NCBI RefSeq assembly: GCF_001624705.1
Contig: NZ_JSEO01000001.1
Span: 62,001-126,000 of the forward strand
Reading direction: 5' to 3'
Origin: Marinomonas sp. SBI8L
GTDB taxonomy: Bacteria > Pseudomonadota > Gammaproteobacteria > Pseudomonadales > Marinomonadaceae
Length of the DNA stretch: 64,000 nt
The number at the start of each line of letters is the position of its first letter. Positions within the stretch are counted from its first letter, which is position 1. This document shows, piece after piece, positions 45,983-53,431 of the stretch. The position numbers and the translations under genes were made by a program. The notes under the pieces were generated by a model. That model worked only from the letters and a program-made list of their open reading frames with translations, was not told where the DNA came from and did no database searches.

Positions 45983-46702
45983 ATGCGGATTAACACAGGT
46001 TCAAAATCATTTTGGGTAGTTTTAGCACTCTGCCTCACTCTAGGGGCGAGTTTAGCCACTAGATTACTCTCTAATGGCCAACCTAATAACCAAGATACAT
46101 CAACAGGGTTGGCTCAAGATAAAGTATCTAGCCATACAGATTCACACTCAGAAACCGCAAGTGGTTTTATCAACAATAAGACTGGGTTAGATAAAAAAGC
46201 TAATGACACGTCAACAGAAGAAGCGTTAAGCCTAACCGAACTAGATGACACAGTGATTGAGGAAGAAGCTCCTCTACCAAGAGTACTTAGTAGCTATACT
46301 CCAGCAGGGGCTCGCTTAGATAGTTTTCTCGAAGAACATGATGTTGCTTATTTAGACTCATCATATTACCCCTTTGATGCCCAAACCGATGAGATTTTAA
46401 GACGCTATGCCAATAGTGGAAAGATGCTGCTATTTGATAATACGCAAGCCAAAGAAAACCTTTTAGAGTTCAACAAAACAAGTGGTGATCTGGTATCAGA
46501 CTATTACGGTACAGGCTCTGAGTCTTCTATGACAATAGCCACCAGCATTAAGCTTGCCAATGGTGGGATTGAATACATGGTATTGCCAGTTTCAACGTCG
46601 GATCAAGAAAGTGAAGAAGACCTATCTGAGAAAGTAAAACTCGCCATAGAGCTTTTTGAAAAAGAACAAGAGAAAAAACAAGAAGCAAACGCCAATAGTT
46701 AA
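45983..46702 (+). CDS. Unknown membrane-anchored protein downstream of toxin
   Basis: 239 residues, not recognised. An N-terminal hydrophobic segment (FWVVLALCLTLGASLATRLL, residues 10-29) could be a signal anchor. A low-complexity Ser/Thr/Asp-rich linker follows (about 31-95), then a compact domain (ARLDSFLEEHDVAYLDSSYY, YANSGKMLLFDN, GGIEYMVLPVS) and an acidic Lys/Glu/Gln-rich tail. The position suggests a partner of the toxin (secretion, immunity or delivery), but nothing in the sequence proves that. Confidence 0.6.
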   Translation: MRINTGSKSFWVVLALCLTLGASLATRLLSNGQPNNQDTSTGLAQDKVSSHTDSHSETASGFINNKTGLDKKANDTSTEEALSLTELDDTVIEEEAPLPRVLSSYTPAGARLDSFLEEHDVAYLDSSYYPFDAQTDEILRRYANSGKMLLFDNTQAKENLLEFNKTSGDLVSDYYGTGSESSMTIATSIKLANGGIEYMVLPVSTSDQESEEDLSEKVKLAIELFEKEQEKKQEANANS

Positions 46703-46710
46703 AAACACAA

Positions 46711-46739
46711 AAGCCAGTCACCTTTCGGTTGGCTGGCTT
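46711..46739 (+). terminator. Terminator-like hairpin at the end of the toxin region
   Basis: A stem starting AAGCCAG / CTGGCTT, extended with a G-U pair and one bulge around a TTTC loop. It lies just after the 239-residue protein gene. Confidence 0.65.
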
Positions 46740-46762
46740 AGTTAGATCTCTCGCGCTATAAA

Positions 46763-47377
46763 CTAGAGCGTAAAAATAACACGACTAGCCAAACCGATTA
46801 ACACCAATCCCGATAGTTTATCAATCAGGGATGCCTTTTCTCTCAACTTAGGTAATACCGCCTTATGAGAAAGAATTAGCGCAATGATTGTATACCAAAG
46901 CCCATCCACTAACAGTGGCGTTAGCACAACAAGGGCATTACCTAAATTATCATCTGCCACTTTGACAAATTGGCTAAATAAGGCCAAGAAAAACAAGATA
47001 ATCTTAGGGTTAAAAATCGAAATCGCTATGCCATCTTGAGCGGCTTTTAAATAGCTTGTGCTTTCGCCCGCCGCCAATTTATCAGACATACCACCTTTTG
47101 ATCTTAATGCCTGTACACCTATCCAAGCCAAATACAGAGCACCAAATATCGCAATACCATTAAAAATTAAAGGCGAGTGTTTTAAAATTGCCGCCAAGCC
47201 TAGCAAGGTTAGTAAGGCATAAAAGCCGATCCCCAAAGAGTGAGCCCAAGCACAGACAATGCCTTTTGCTCGACCACCACCTAGGGTATGTCGCACAACC
47301 ATGGCCAAACTCGGCCCAGGTGACATGGCACCTAAACAACAAATCGCAAGTAGCCCTAACCAGGTACTAAAACTCAT
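46763..47377 (-). CDS. LysE/RhtB-family exporter
   Basis: 204 residues, six predicted membrane helices, RhtB signature MSPGPSLAMVVRHTLGGGRA near the N-terminus and FNPKIILFFLALFSQF in the middle. Exports amino acids or related compounds. It sits on the same strand downstream of a LysR gene, about 80 bp apart. Confidence 0.9.
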   Translation of the reverse strand: MSFSTWLGLLAICCLGAMSPGPSLAMVVRHTLGGGRAKGIVCAWAHSLGIGFYALLTLLGLAAILKHSPLIFNGIAIFGALYLAWIGVQALRSKGGMSDKLAAGESTSYLKAAQDGIAISIFNPKIILFFLALFSQFVKVADDNLGNALVVLTPLLVDGLWYTIIALILSHKAVLPKLREKASLIDKLSGLVLIGLASRVIFTL

Positions 47378-47460
47378 CTTTCACTCTCCATAAAACAGCT
47401 TAAATCACTCGATGCCTTATCCTATGACATTCTATACATGAGTTAAAATCACATTTATTA

Positions 47461-48399
47461 CTAACTGGCATGAATAAATTTCACACCATCTTTAATGGTT
47501 TGAATCAGATGCTTTTGCAGCAAGCCAGTACAAAGCTCTCGAAACCATTTATGTTCAGGGTCATGATGATGCTTAGCATGCCAAAGTAGATAGTATTGAT
47601 TAGCGGCAAGCGAGATAGGTAAACGCCTTAATGTCACATCATGCCTTTGAGCAAAGTCTCCTGCTATATGCATAGGTAAGGTTAATAAGGCATCTGTGTT
47701 TAGCACCAGCTCAATGGCTGCTTGATAAAAAGGCACTTGAATCAATACTTGCCTTTGCAGACCTTGAGCTAAAAGCGCCTGATCAAGCAGACTATTTTTA
47801 TCCCCACCACCGCTAATAAGAATGTGCTTGCTCTGACAATAGTCATCAAGGCTAAAAGCCTGCTGTTTATTAAGGATAGGATGGTCTTGCCTTAACATAA
47901 CCACGAGTTCATCTTCTGCAAACCACCTGCCTTGAAGGTTCTCAGGTACTTCGTCTGCAATAGTTGTCACAAGATCTATCTGAGTATCAGCAAGCTCTGT
48001 GAGTTTTGATGGCTGCCATGCTTGAAATTCAAGGCTAACGTTAGGGGCTTTATCATGCATTTCACGGGTAATCATGGGGACGACCGCTTGAGCCACATAA
48101 TCACTGGAGGCAATTGAAAAACGGCGCTGACAAAGCTCAAGCTCCATAGTGTTTGGAGCATAAAGCCCATCAAGAGTTTGCATCAATTCAGGTAGTTGTG
48201 TTTTAAGCTGTTCCCCTCTTTGAGTAAGTACAAACTGATTGCCTTCTCGTATGAGTATCTTGTCATGAAAGGCTTCGCGTATTTGAGACAAGGTTTTACT
48301 CATGGCCGATTGAGTAACATTAAGCTCTGCCGCTGAAGCGGTTAAATTGCGCGTTTGTAAAATAGAAACAAGTGCGGGAAGAAGTTTGTAGTTATTCAC
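47461..48399 (-). CDS. LysR-family transcriptional regulator
   Basis: 312 residues, N-terminal helix-turn-helix (LVSILQTRNLTASAAELNVT, SAMSKTLSQIREAFHDKILI) of the NodD/NahR/LeuO-like subgroup, with a LysR effector domain from about residue 90. The EamA transporter gene is divergent 138 bp away, and the LysE exporter lies downstream on the same strand. Either could be its target. Confidence 0.9.
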   Translation of the reverse strand: MNNYKLLPALVSILQTRNLTASAAELNVTQSAMSKTLSQIREAFHDKILIREGNQFVLTQRGEQLKTQLPELMQTLDGLYAPNTMELELCQRRFSIASSDYVAQAVVPMITREMHDKAPNVSLEFQAWQPSKLTELADTQIDLVTTIADEVPENLQGRWFAEDELVVMLRQDHPILNKQQAFSLDDYCQSKHILISGGGDKNSLLDQALLAQGLQRQVLIQVPFYQAAIELVLNTDALLTLPMHIAGDFAQRHDVTLRRLPISLAANQYYLLWHAKHHHDPEHKWFRELCTGLLQKHLIQTIKDGVKFIHAS

Positions 48400-48537
48400 G
48401 AGCTAACTGCCATCAGGATGATGAGCATTATCTTACCTTGCAGCTTAGCCAAATTTACAGGGCTTTATACAAAAAGCTTTATTTAGCAATCATTCTCATT
48501 TAGAGTTCGCCCTACACTTTCAAAAGGAATGAAAATC

Positions 48538-49419
48538 ATGCCCTATTTATTTGCCGTCACCCTACTTTGGGCCTTTTCTTTTAGCCTCATAGGCGTTTAT
48601 TTAGCAGGGCAAGTCGATGCATGGTTTTCAGTATTACTGCGTATCGGATTAGCCACTCTCGTCTTTTTACCCTTTTTACGCCTCGGCAAGATTCCGTCTA
48701 AAAACATACTCAAGTTAATGCTAATTGGCGCCATTCAATTGGGCCTAATGTATGTGTTTTATTATCACTCCTTCTTGTATTTATCCGTACCAGAAGTTCT
48801 CTTATTTACGGTAATGACCCCTATTTATGTCACACTTCTAAATGATGCCTTTGATCGTAAATTTAACTTAAGCTTTCTCATCACCGCCATGATAGCCACC
48901 TCAGGTGCCATTGCGATTCGTTATCAAGGTATAGATGCAAACTTTATTACCGGTTTTCTTATCGTACAGATGGCGAACCTCTGCTTTGCCACAGGGCAAG
49001 TTAGTTACAAACGCCTGTTACAAGATTCAGATTTGGATCAAAAAACCGTATTTGGCTGGTTCTTTATTGGTGCTTTTATCATCGCCAGCCTATGCTACCT
49101 GGCTTTTGGTAACCCAGAGAAACTCCCTAGTACTAACTTACAGTGGGGCGTTCTGATTTACCTTGGCGTAGTTGCTTCAGGGCTTGGCTATTTCGCTTGG
49201 AACATGGGAGCAACCAAGGTCAATGTCGGGGCACTTGCGGTAATGAACAATTTGCTCATTCCAGCAGGTATCTTGGTGAACCTGATTATCTGGAATCGTG
49301 ATGCAGATATTTTAAGACTCAGCCTAGGTGCTGGCATCATAATGTTTGCACTTGTACTGAACCAGTGGTTAGCGAAAAGACGCACTTCAGCATTGGAACC
49401 TGCTCTTAGCCATTCATAA
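48538..49419 (+). CDS. EamA-family (DMT superfamily) transporter
   Basis: About 293 residues, ten predicted helices in two EamA repeats (LLWAFSFSLIGVYLAGQVDA and GVVASGLGYFAWNMGATKVN). ATG 48538 is preferred to ATG 48529, which would abut the AGGA ribosome site directly. Members of this carboxylate/amino-acid transporter group export metabolites such as amino acids or riboflavin. It is divergent from a LysR regulator. Substrate unknown. Confidence 0.9.
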   Translation: MPYLFAVTLLWAFSFSLIGVYLAGQVDAWFSVLLRIGLATLVFLPFLRLGKIPSKNILKLMLIGAIQLGLMYVFYYHSFLYLSVPEVLLFTVMTPIYVTLLNDAFDRKFNLSFLITAMIATSGAIAIRYQGIDANFITGFLIVQMANLCFATGQVSYKRLLQDSDLDQKTVFGWFFIGAFIIASLCYLAFGNPEKLPSTNLQWGVLIYLGVVASGLGYFAWNMGATKVNVGALAVMNNLLIPAGILVNLIIWNRDADILRLSLGAGIIMFALVLNQWLAKRRTSALEPALSHS

Positions 49420-49466
49420 AGCATGACTTATTTAATCATTTATAAGACTACTTACTAGGAGAATCA

Positions 49467-49506
49467 ACAGCACAAATACGCCTAATTAAATCTGTATTTG
49501 TGCTGT
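49467..49506. terminator. Hairpin between converging EamA and phzF genes
   Basis: A perfect 13-bp stem (ACAGCACAAATAC / GTATTTGTGCTGT) with a 14-nt loop. It has no T run, but it is well placed to separate two converging transcripts. Confidence 0.65.
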
Positions 49507-49527
49507 ATTAAGCTTATCTCTCTAATT

Positions 49528-50406
49528 CTATACATCTAAGCTTAATGCTTGGCTCACTTTGGCCCTACCACCCACACTGAGGCTTTTTATCTCATCATCT
49601 TCGAGCTTTAGTTCAGCCTTTAAAAGGCTCGGGGAAGGGACTTTCATGGCATAACCTTGCTCTATGATGAAGCTTGTTTGGTTTACCTTTTTTTGATCAT
49701 AGAGATAGCAAGCAAGCGGGCCTGCTGCCATGCCTGTTGCTGCCTCTTCTAAAATCCCATATCTCGGAGCAAACATGCGACTGGTCGCAGCAGAAGACGC
49801 TAGGTGGGTATCTAGACTGAAAACATAATAGCCAATCAGATCTAACTCTTCAGAGATGGTTTGAATCAAATCATAATCAGGTGAAATATTGGCTAATGCC
49901 TGTTTATCCTTCACTCCGACCAATAAGAAGGAATTCCCTGTATTTACAAGAAGAGCCTCCTCACTCACCTCTTCTGAGGTTAGATTAAGAGAGCTTAGCA
50001 CTCGCGCTTGATACTCAGGTAAGGCTTGATAACTTGGTGCCAGTTGCGCCATAAAAGCAGACCCATCAGTAACAGAGACAGCACGGATACCATCTATCGT
50101 TTCTTTTGAGGTATTTTCTTGCGGAATTAAACCTTTACTAGCAAGCAGATTAAAAGTCGCAATGGTTGCATGGCCACAATGGGCAATTTGACGAGTTGGT
50201 GTGAAGAAATCTAACTTAAAATCCGCAACATCAGATAAAGAAACAAATGCGGTTTCAGATAAGCCCACTTGCTTAGCTATGCTCAACTTTTGTGCGTGAC
50301 TTAAATCATCCGCATTAAGCACAACTCCAGCAGAGTTACCTCCCACTGATTTTCCATCCTGAGTTTGAGTAACAAAGGCATTCACAATAGCGACATCTAG
50401 TTTCAT
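49528..50406 (-). CDS. PhzF-family isomerase/epimerase-fold protein
   Basis: 292 residues of the PhzF/diaminopimelate-epimerase fold: VAIVNAFVTQ, SVGGNSAGVVLNADDLS, GLSETAFVSL (Glu general base position), DFFTPTRQIAHCGHATIATF, and EEAATGMAAGPLACYL. PhzF enzymes isomerise small metabolites, and most family members have no known substrate. A MerR-type gene lies upstream on the same strand, and a MerR operator/promoter lies directly between them, so expression is probably ligand-controlled. Confidence 0.9.
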   Translation of the reverse strand: MKLDVAIVNAFVTQTQDGKSVGGNSAGVVLNADDLSHAQKLSIAKQVGLSETAFVSLSDVADFKLDFFTPTRQIAHCGHATIATFNLLASKGLIPQENTSKETIDGIRAVSVTDGSAFMAQLAPSYQALPEYQARVLSSLNLTSEEVSEEALLVNTGNSFLLVGVKDKQALANISPDYDLIQTISEELDLIGYYVFSLDTHLASSAATSRMFAPRYGILEEAATGMAAGPLACYLYDQKKVNQTSFIIEQGYAMKVPSPSLLKAELKLEDDEIKSLSVGGRAKVSQALSLDV

Positions 50407-50481
50407 TTTATTAACTCCTACTTTATATATTTTGCCTAGGAGTTCATGTCCTCCTGAAGGCGATAAAGTGAGGTTAACAAG

Positions 50482-50502
50482 TTAGAGCATACTCTAAGTC
50501 AA
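50482..50502 (-). promoter_or_regulatory. MerR-type operator/promoter overlapping the merR stop codon
   Basis: On the minus strand TTGACT (50502-50497) is a -35 box, followed by the palindrome TTAGAGTATGCTCTAA (50497-50482). This is the layout of the AdhR/NmlR branch of MerR regulators. The -35 codes the last residues of the MerR protein, and its TAG stop (50496-50494) lies inside the palindrome. The promoter reads into phzF. A -10 is only weakly visible (TGTTAA, 50479-50474). Confidence 0.75.
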
Positions 50503-50838
50503 ACCTTTTAAGCGTTTAATTTTCTCGCTGGTCACATCAATATAGTGATGAATATCTTCTTGCTGATTTTTAAGCTTCAACAAGTGTTGTTCCAAAATAT
50601 CCGTCGCTAAAGGGCTATCATCTGCTTCAAAAGCAGCAACATAGGCCTTAATTTTATTAAGGGACATGCCCGACTTTTTTAAGCAGGCAACCCAGTTTAA
50701 TAGCTCAACTTCTTTTTCACTAAAGGCTCTATGACCACTGGCATCTTTAGCAGGTGTTTTAACCAAGCCCTGCTTTTCATAATAACGTATGGTATGGGCA
50801 CTAAGGCCTGTTTTACGGCTTACATCAGCGATCTTCAT
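50494..50838 (-). CDS. MerR-family transcriptional regulator
   Basis: 114 residues with the MerR winged helix (MKIADVSRKTGLSAHTIRYY, EKQGLVKTPAKDASGHRAFS) and a dimer coiled coil. It has no metal-binding Cys or large effector domain, so it belongs with the short AdhR/NmlR/CueR-like proteins. It probably activates the phzF promoter by distorting the long spacer. Confidence 0.92.
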   Translation of the reverse strand: MKIADVSRKTGLSAHTIRYYEKQGLVKTPAKDASGHRAFSEKEVELLNWVACLKKSGMSLNKIKAYVAAFEADDSPLATDILEQHLLKLKNQQEDIHHYIDVTSEKIKRLKGLT

Positions 50839-50883
50839 GAATAAATAAGCTTCCTTAATCCAAAAAGGTGAGACCTAAAAAGT

Positions 50884-51336
50884 TTATGTTTGAAGCAGTT
50901 TCCCCCGCTTCTTTAAATACTTAAGGTAAATAGTACAGGTCAAACAACCACCCCAAACAATACTGACAATAGTCACACCTAGGCTACCGGCCACATCTAA
51001 CCAGTTTTGAGTGAATATCCAAAACACAATGGAGCTCATATCAAAAACCAGCAAGGTTAAACACCAAAAAATGGCACTTTGCTTCATCTGATATAAAGAA
51101 ATTAGCACCAAGCTAGCTAAGGAGATATTGCCAATAAACTTTACTAAGAAGCTGGTATTAGTAAAAAATGCTTGATTGGCAAAATTACGTGGCATCACAT
51201 CAAAGCTGTGTATCAAGATAGCGACGAAGCAATGACAAATCATCAGTGAAAAAAAGACAATATAAGCACATAACAAAATCGGTTTTTTCGCAGTAAGTCG
51301 AGAATCTTCATCCGTATCATGGGAAGAAAGTAACAA
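50884..51336 (-). CDS. Four-helix membrane protein, unknown
   Basis: 150 residues with four predicted helices. No ATG opens the frame in a useful place; TTG 51336 with AGGAAA in front is the best start. Not recognised. The start overlaps the end of an upstream short frame by 20 bp, which might couple their translation. Confidence 0.6.
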   Translation of the reverse strand: MLLSSHDTDEDSRLTAKKPILLCAYIVFFSLMICHCFVAILIHSFDVMPRNFANQAFFTNTSFLVKFIGNISLASLVLISLYQMKQSAIFWCLTLLVFDMSSIVFWIFTQNWLDVAGSLGVTIVSIVWGGCLTCTIYLKYLKKRGKLLQT

Positions 51337-51607
51337 GAGGCTTTCCTAAATTATTCAAAATACAGGGTTGGAATAATACTAAACAAGTCACCGCTAATAT
51401 AGAGACAAGTTTGATTAGCGCCCTCCATATACCTATAAACGACAAACATAAATCTACCGCATCTCTTTTCCAATAATAAATGCCCAAGAAACAAACTGAA
51501 AACACACAAAAATAGGACGCTAATGGGCAAAAAAGGCCCCTTATTAAACCCAGTAAACCTACCAAATAAGAACCCATCTCACCTAGAACCCGCTCTTTAT
51601 AAGGCAT
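51317..51607 (-). CDS. Possible small membrane protein (doubtful)
   Basis: 96 codons (MPYKERVLGEMGSYLVG...) with three hydrophobic stretches, overlapping the start of the next gene by 20 bp. No good ribosome site precedes this ATG; an inner ATG at 51577 has AGGTGAG directly in front. Extension further upstream would run antisense to the dipeptidase gene and is not believed. It could be real, or a chance frame in the dipeptidase leader. Confidence 0.3.
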   Translation of the reverse strand: MPYKERVLGEMGSYLVGLLGLIRGLFCPLASYFCVFSVCFLGIYYWKRDAVDLCLSFIGIWRALIKLVSILAVTCLVLFQPCILNNLGKPLVTFFP

Positions 51608-51779
51608 TGACGCAAATTCATGAGTACTGACGCAAGCGAGATAAGCTCTGTCGTTTTTAAGCAGATCACCATTAAGGTGCAGTGGCAGACTGATGCAATC
51701 TAAAGAAGATGCAACTGAGCTTTGTTTGTCACAGGTCAAACACTCTTGCATCACAAGCAAATTACAACCGGAGACTTTT

Positions 51780-52754
51780 ATGAGCAGCTTACACAAGGAT
51801 TCTATTATTATTGATGGACTTGTTATCGCTAAAGTTAACAGGGAGCTATTCGAAGACATGCATAAAGGTGGCCTAACCGCTGCTAACTGCACGGTGTCAG
51901 TTTGGGAAGGATTTCAAGGTACGGTTAATAATTTGGTTAAGATGAACAACCTCATCGAAGAAAGTAATGATTTGGTGATGCAAGTTCATTCCACAAAGGA
52001 CATTTTAAAGGCGAAAGAGCTTGGTAAAACAGGCATCATCTACGGTTTCCAAAACGCTCACGCATTTGAAGATCAAATTGGTTATGTGGAAATCTTCAAA
52101 AAGCTAGGTGTGGGTATCGTGCAAATGGCTTATAACACTCAGAACCTTGTGGGTACTGGTTGTTATGAAAGAGATGGCGGTTTATCAGGTTTCGGCCATG
52201 AAATCGTTGCCGAAATGAACCGTGTTGGTGTGATGTGTGACCTATCTCACGTAGGTAGCAAAACCTCTGAAGAAGTCATTCTAGCCTCTAAGAAACCTGT
52301 TTGTTACTCACACTGCCTACCTTCTGGCTTGAAAGAGCATCCACGTAACAAGTCTGATGAAGAGCTTAAATTCATTGCCGATCACGGCGGCTTTGTTGGC
52401 GTTACCATGTTCACACCTTTCCTTAAAGCGGGTATCCACGCCACAGTTCATGACTATGTAGAAGCAATCGAATACGTCGTAAATCTATGTGGTGAAGACA
52501 GTGTTGGTATCGGTACTGACTTTACTCAAGGACAAGACCAACAATTCTTTGAGTGGTTAACACACGACAAGGGCTATGCTCGTCGCCTAACTCGTTTTGG
52601 CGAAATCGTTAATCCACTTGGTATTCGCACCATTGGCGAATTCCCTAACCTAACTGACGCCCTAAGTGCACGCGGCTGGTCAGATTCTAAAGTTGAAAAA
52701 ATCATGGGCCAAAACTGGGTCAACGTTCTTGCAGATGTATGGGGAGAAAAATAA
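51780..52754 (+). CDS. M19-family (renal) dipeptidase of the dgc cluster
   Basis: 324 residues from ATG 51780, with GGAG six bases upstream; a longer frame from 51693 would be antisense-like and unconserved. The M19 zinc-dipeptidase fold is visible: IIDGLVIAKVN near the start, GFQNAHAFEDQ, MCDLSHVGSKTSEE (His ligand), KPVCYSHC (second His) and GIGTDFTQGQ. In Pseudomonas the ortholog heads the dimethylglycine-catabolism locus with the same neighbours, although its substrate there is unresolved. It overlaps the next gene by 1 nt. Confidence 0.88.
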   Translation: MSSLHKDSIIIDGLVIAKVNRELFEDMHKGGLTAANCTVSVWEGFQGTVNNLVKMNNLIEESNDLVMQVHSTKDILKAKELGKTGIIYGFQNAHAFEDQIGYVEIFKKLGVGIVQMAYNTQNLVGTGCYERDGGLSGFGHEIVAEMNRVGVMCDLSHVGSKTSEEVILASKKPVCYSHCLPSGLKEHPRNKSDEELKFIADHGGFVGVTMFTPFLKAGIHATVHDYVEAIEYVVNLCGEDSVGIGTDFTQGQDQQFFEWLTHDKGYARRLTRFGEIVNPLGIRTIGEFPNLTDALSARGWSDSKVEKIMGQNWVNVLADVWGEK

Positions 52755-53296
52755 TGTCACAAAAACCAGGTACTCACGCACCAGAAATGCCAATCGAAGT
52801 TAACGACGAAACTGGCGTATGGACAACCGACGCACTACCTATGCTGTATGTGCCTCGTCATTTCTTCATCAATAACCACATGGGTATTGAAGAAGAGTTA
52901 GGCGCAGAAGTTTACGCACAAGTGCTATATAAAGCAGGCTATAAATCAGCTTACTACTGGTGTGAAAAAGAAGCTGAGTGTCACGGTATCAGTGGTGTTG
53001 ATGTATTCGAACACTACATGAAACGTCTTTCTCAACGTGGTTGGGGCATATTTACAACTCAGTCAATCGATCTAGAAGCGGGTACTTGTACTGTTCGTCT
53101 TGATCACTCTGCGTTTGTTCTACAAATGGGCCAAGTTAACCGTAAAGTTGATTACATGTTCACAGGCTGGTTTGCCGGTGCCATGGATCAGATTGCACAA
53201 AGCTTAGGCTATAAAGTGAAAACTCAAGCGGTTCAAACCCAGTGTGCGGCCGAAGAAGGCATTGAGTTTGGTCTATTTGAAGTTACTCCCCTATAA
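52754..53296 (+). CDS. V4R/DUF5943-type protein of the dgc cluster
   Basis: 180 residues; the ATG overlaps the dipeptidase stop (TAATG), and GGAG lies about 10 nt in front of it. The C-terminal half resembles the 4-vinyl-reductase (V4R) small-molecule-binding domain (HSAFVLQMGQ, YMFTGWFAGAMDQIAQSLGY, QTQCAAEEGIEFGLFEV). The same protein lies next to the dipeptidase in Pseudomonas dimethylglycine loci. It probably binds a pathway metabolite or cofactor. A short hairpin with TTTT follows. Confidence 0.85.
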   Translation: MSQKPGTHAPEMPIEVNDETGVWTTDALPMLYVPRHFFINNHMGIEEELGAEVYAQVLYKAGYKSAYYWCEKEAECHGISGVDVFEHYMKRLSQRGWGIFTTQSIDLEAGTCTVRLDHSAFVLQMGQVNRKVDYMFTGWFAGAMDQIAQSLGYKVKTQAVQTQCAAEEGIEFGLFEVTPL

Positions 53297-53301
53297 ATTG
53301 G

Positions 53302-53324
53302 ATGGCCATCTAGGTGGCCGTTTT
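53302..53324 (+). terminator. Weak terminator before dgcA
   Basis: A short stem (GGCCA / TGGCC) with a 6-nt loop and a TTTT tail. It suggests that dgcA has its own promoter in the 107 bp that follow. Confidence 0.55.
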
Positions 53325-53431
53325 AGCTAATTTAAGATTTCACTGACGAATCTACTTACTATTATAAATATAACGAGTCACTGAGGCGGACACAGAATAA
53401 AGTCCGCCCGATTTGTTTGAGGACAGTACAC

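Noticed and set aside
51608-51892. Upstream extension of the minus-strand membrane frame to 51892
   Set aside because: It would run antisense to the leader and first codons of the M19 dipeptidase gene, with no conserved features. Only the part left of 51607 is kept, at low confidence.
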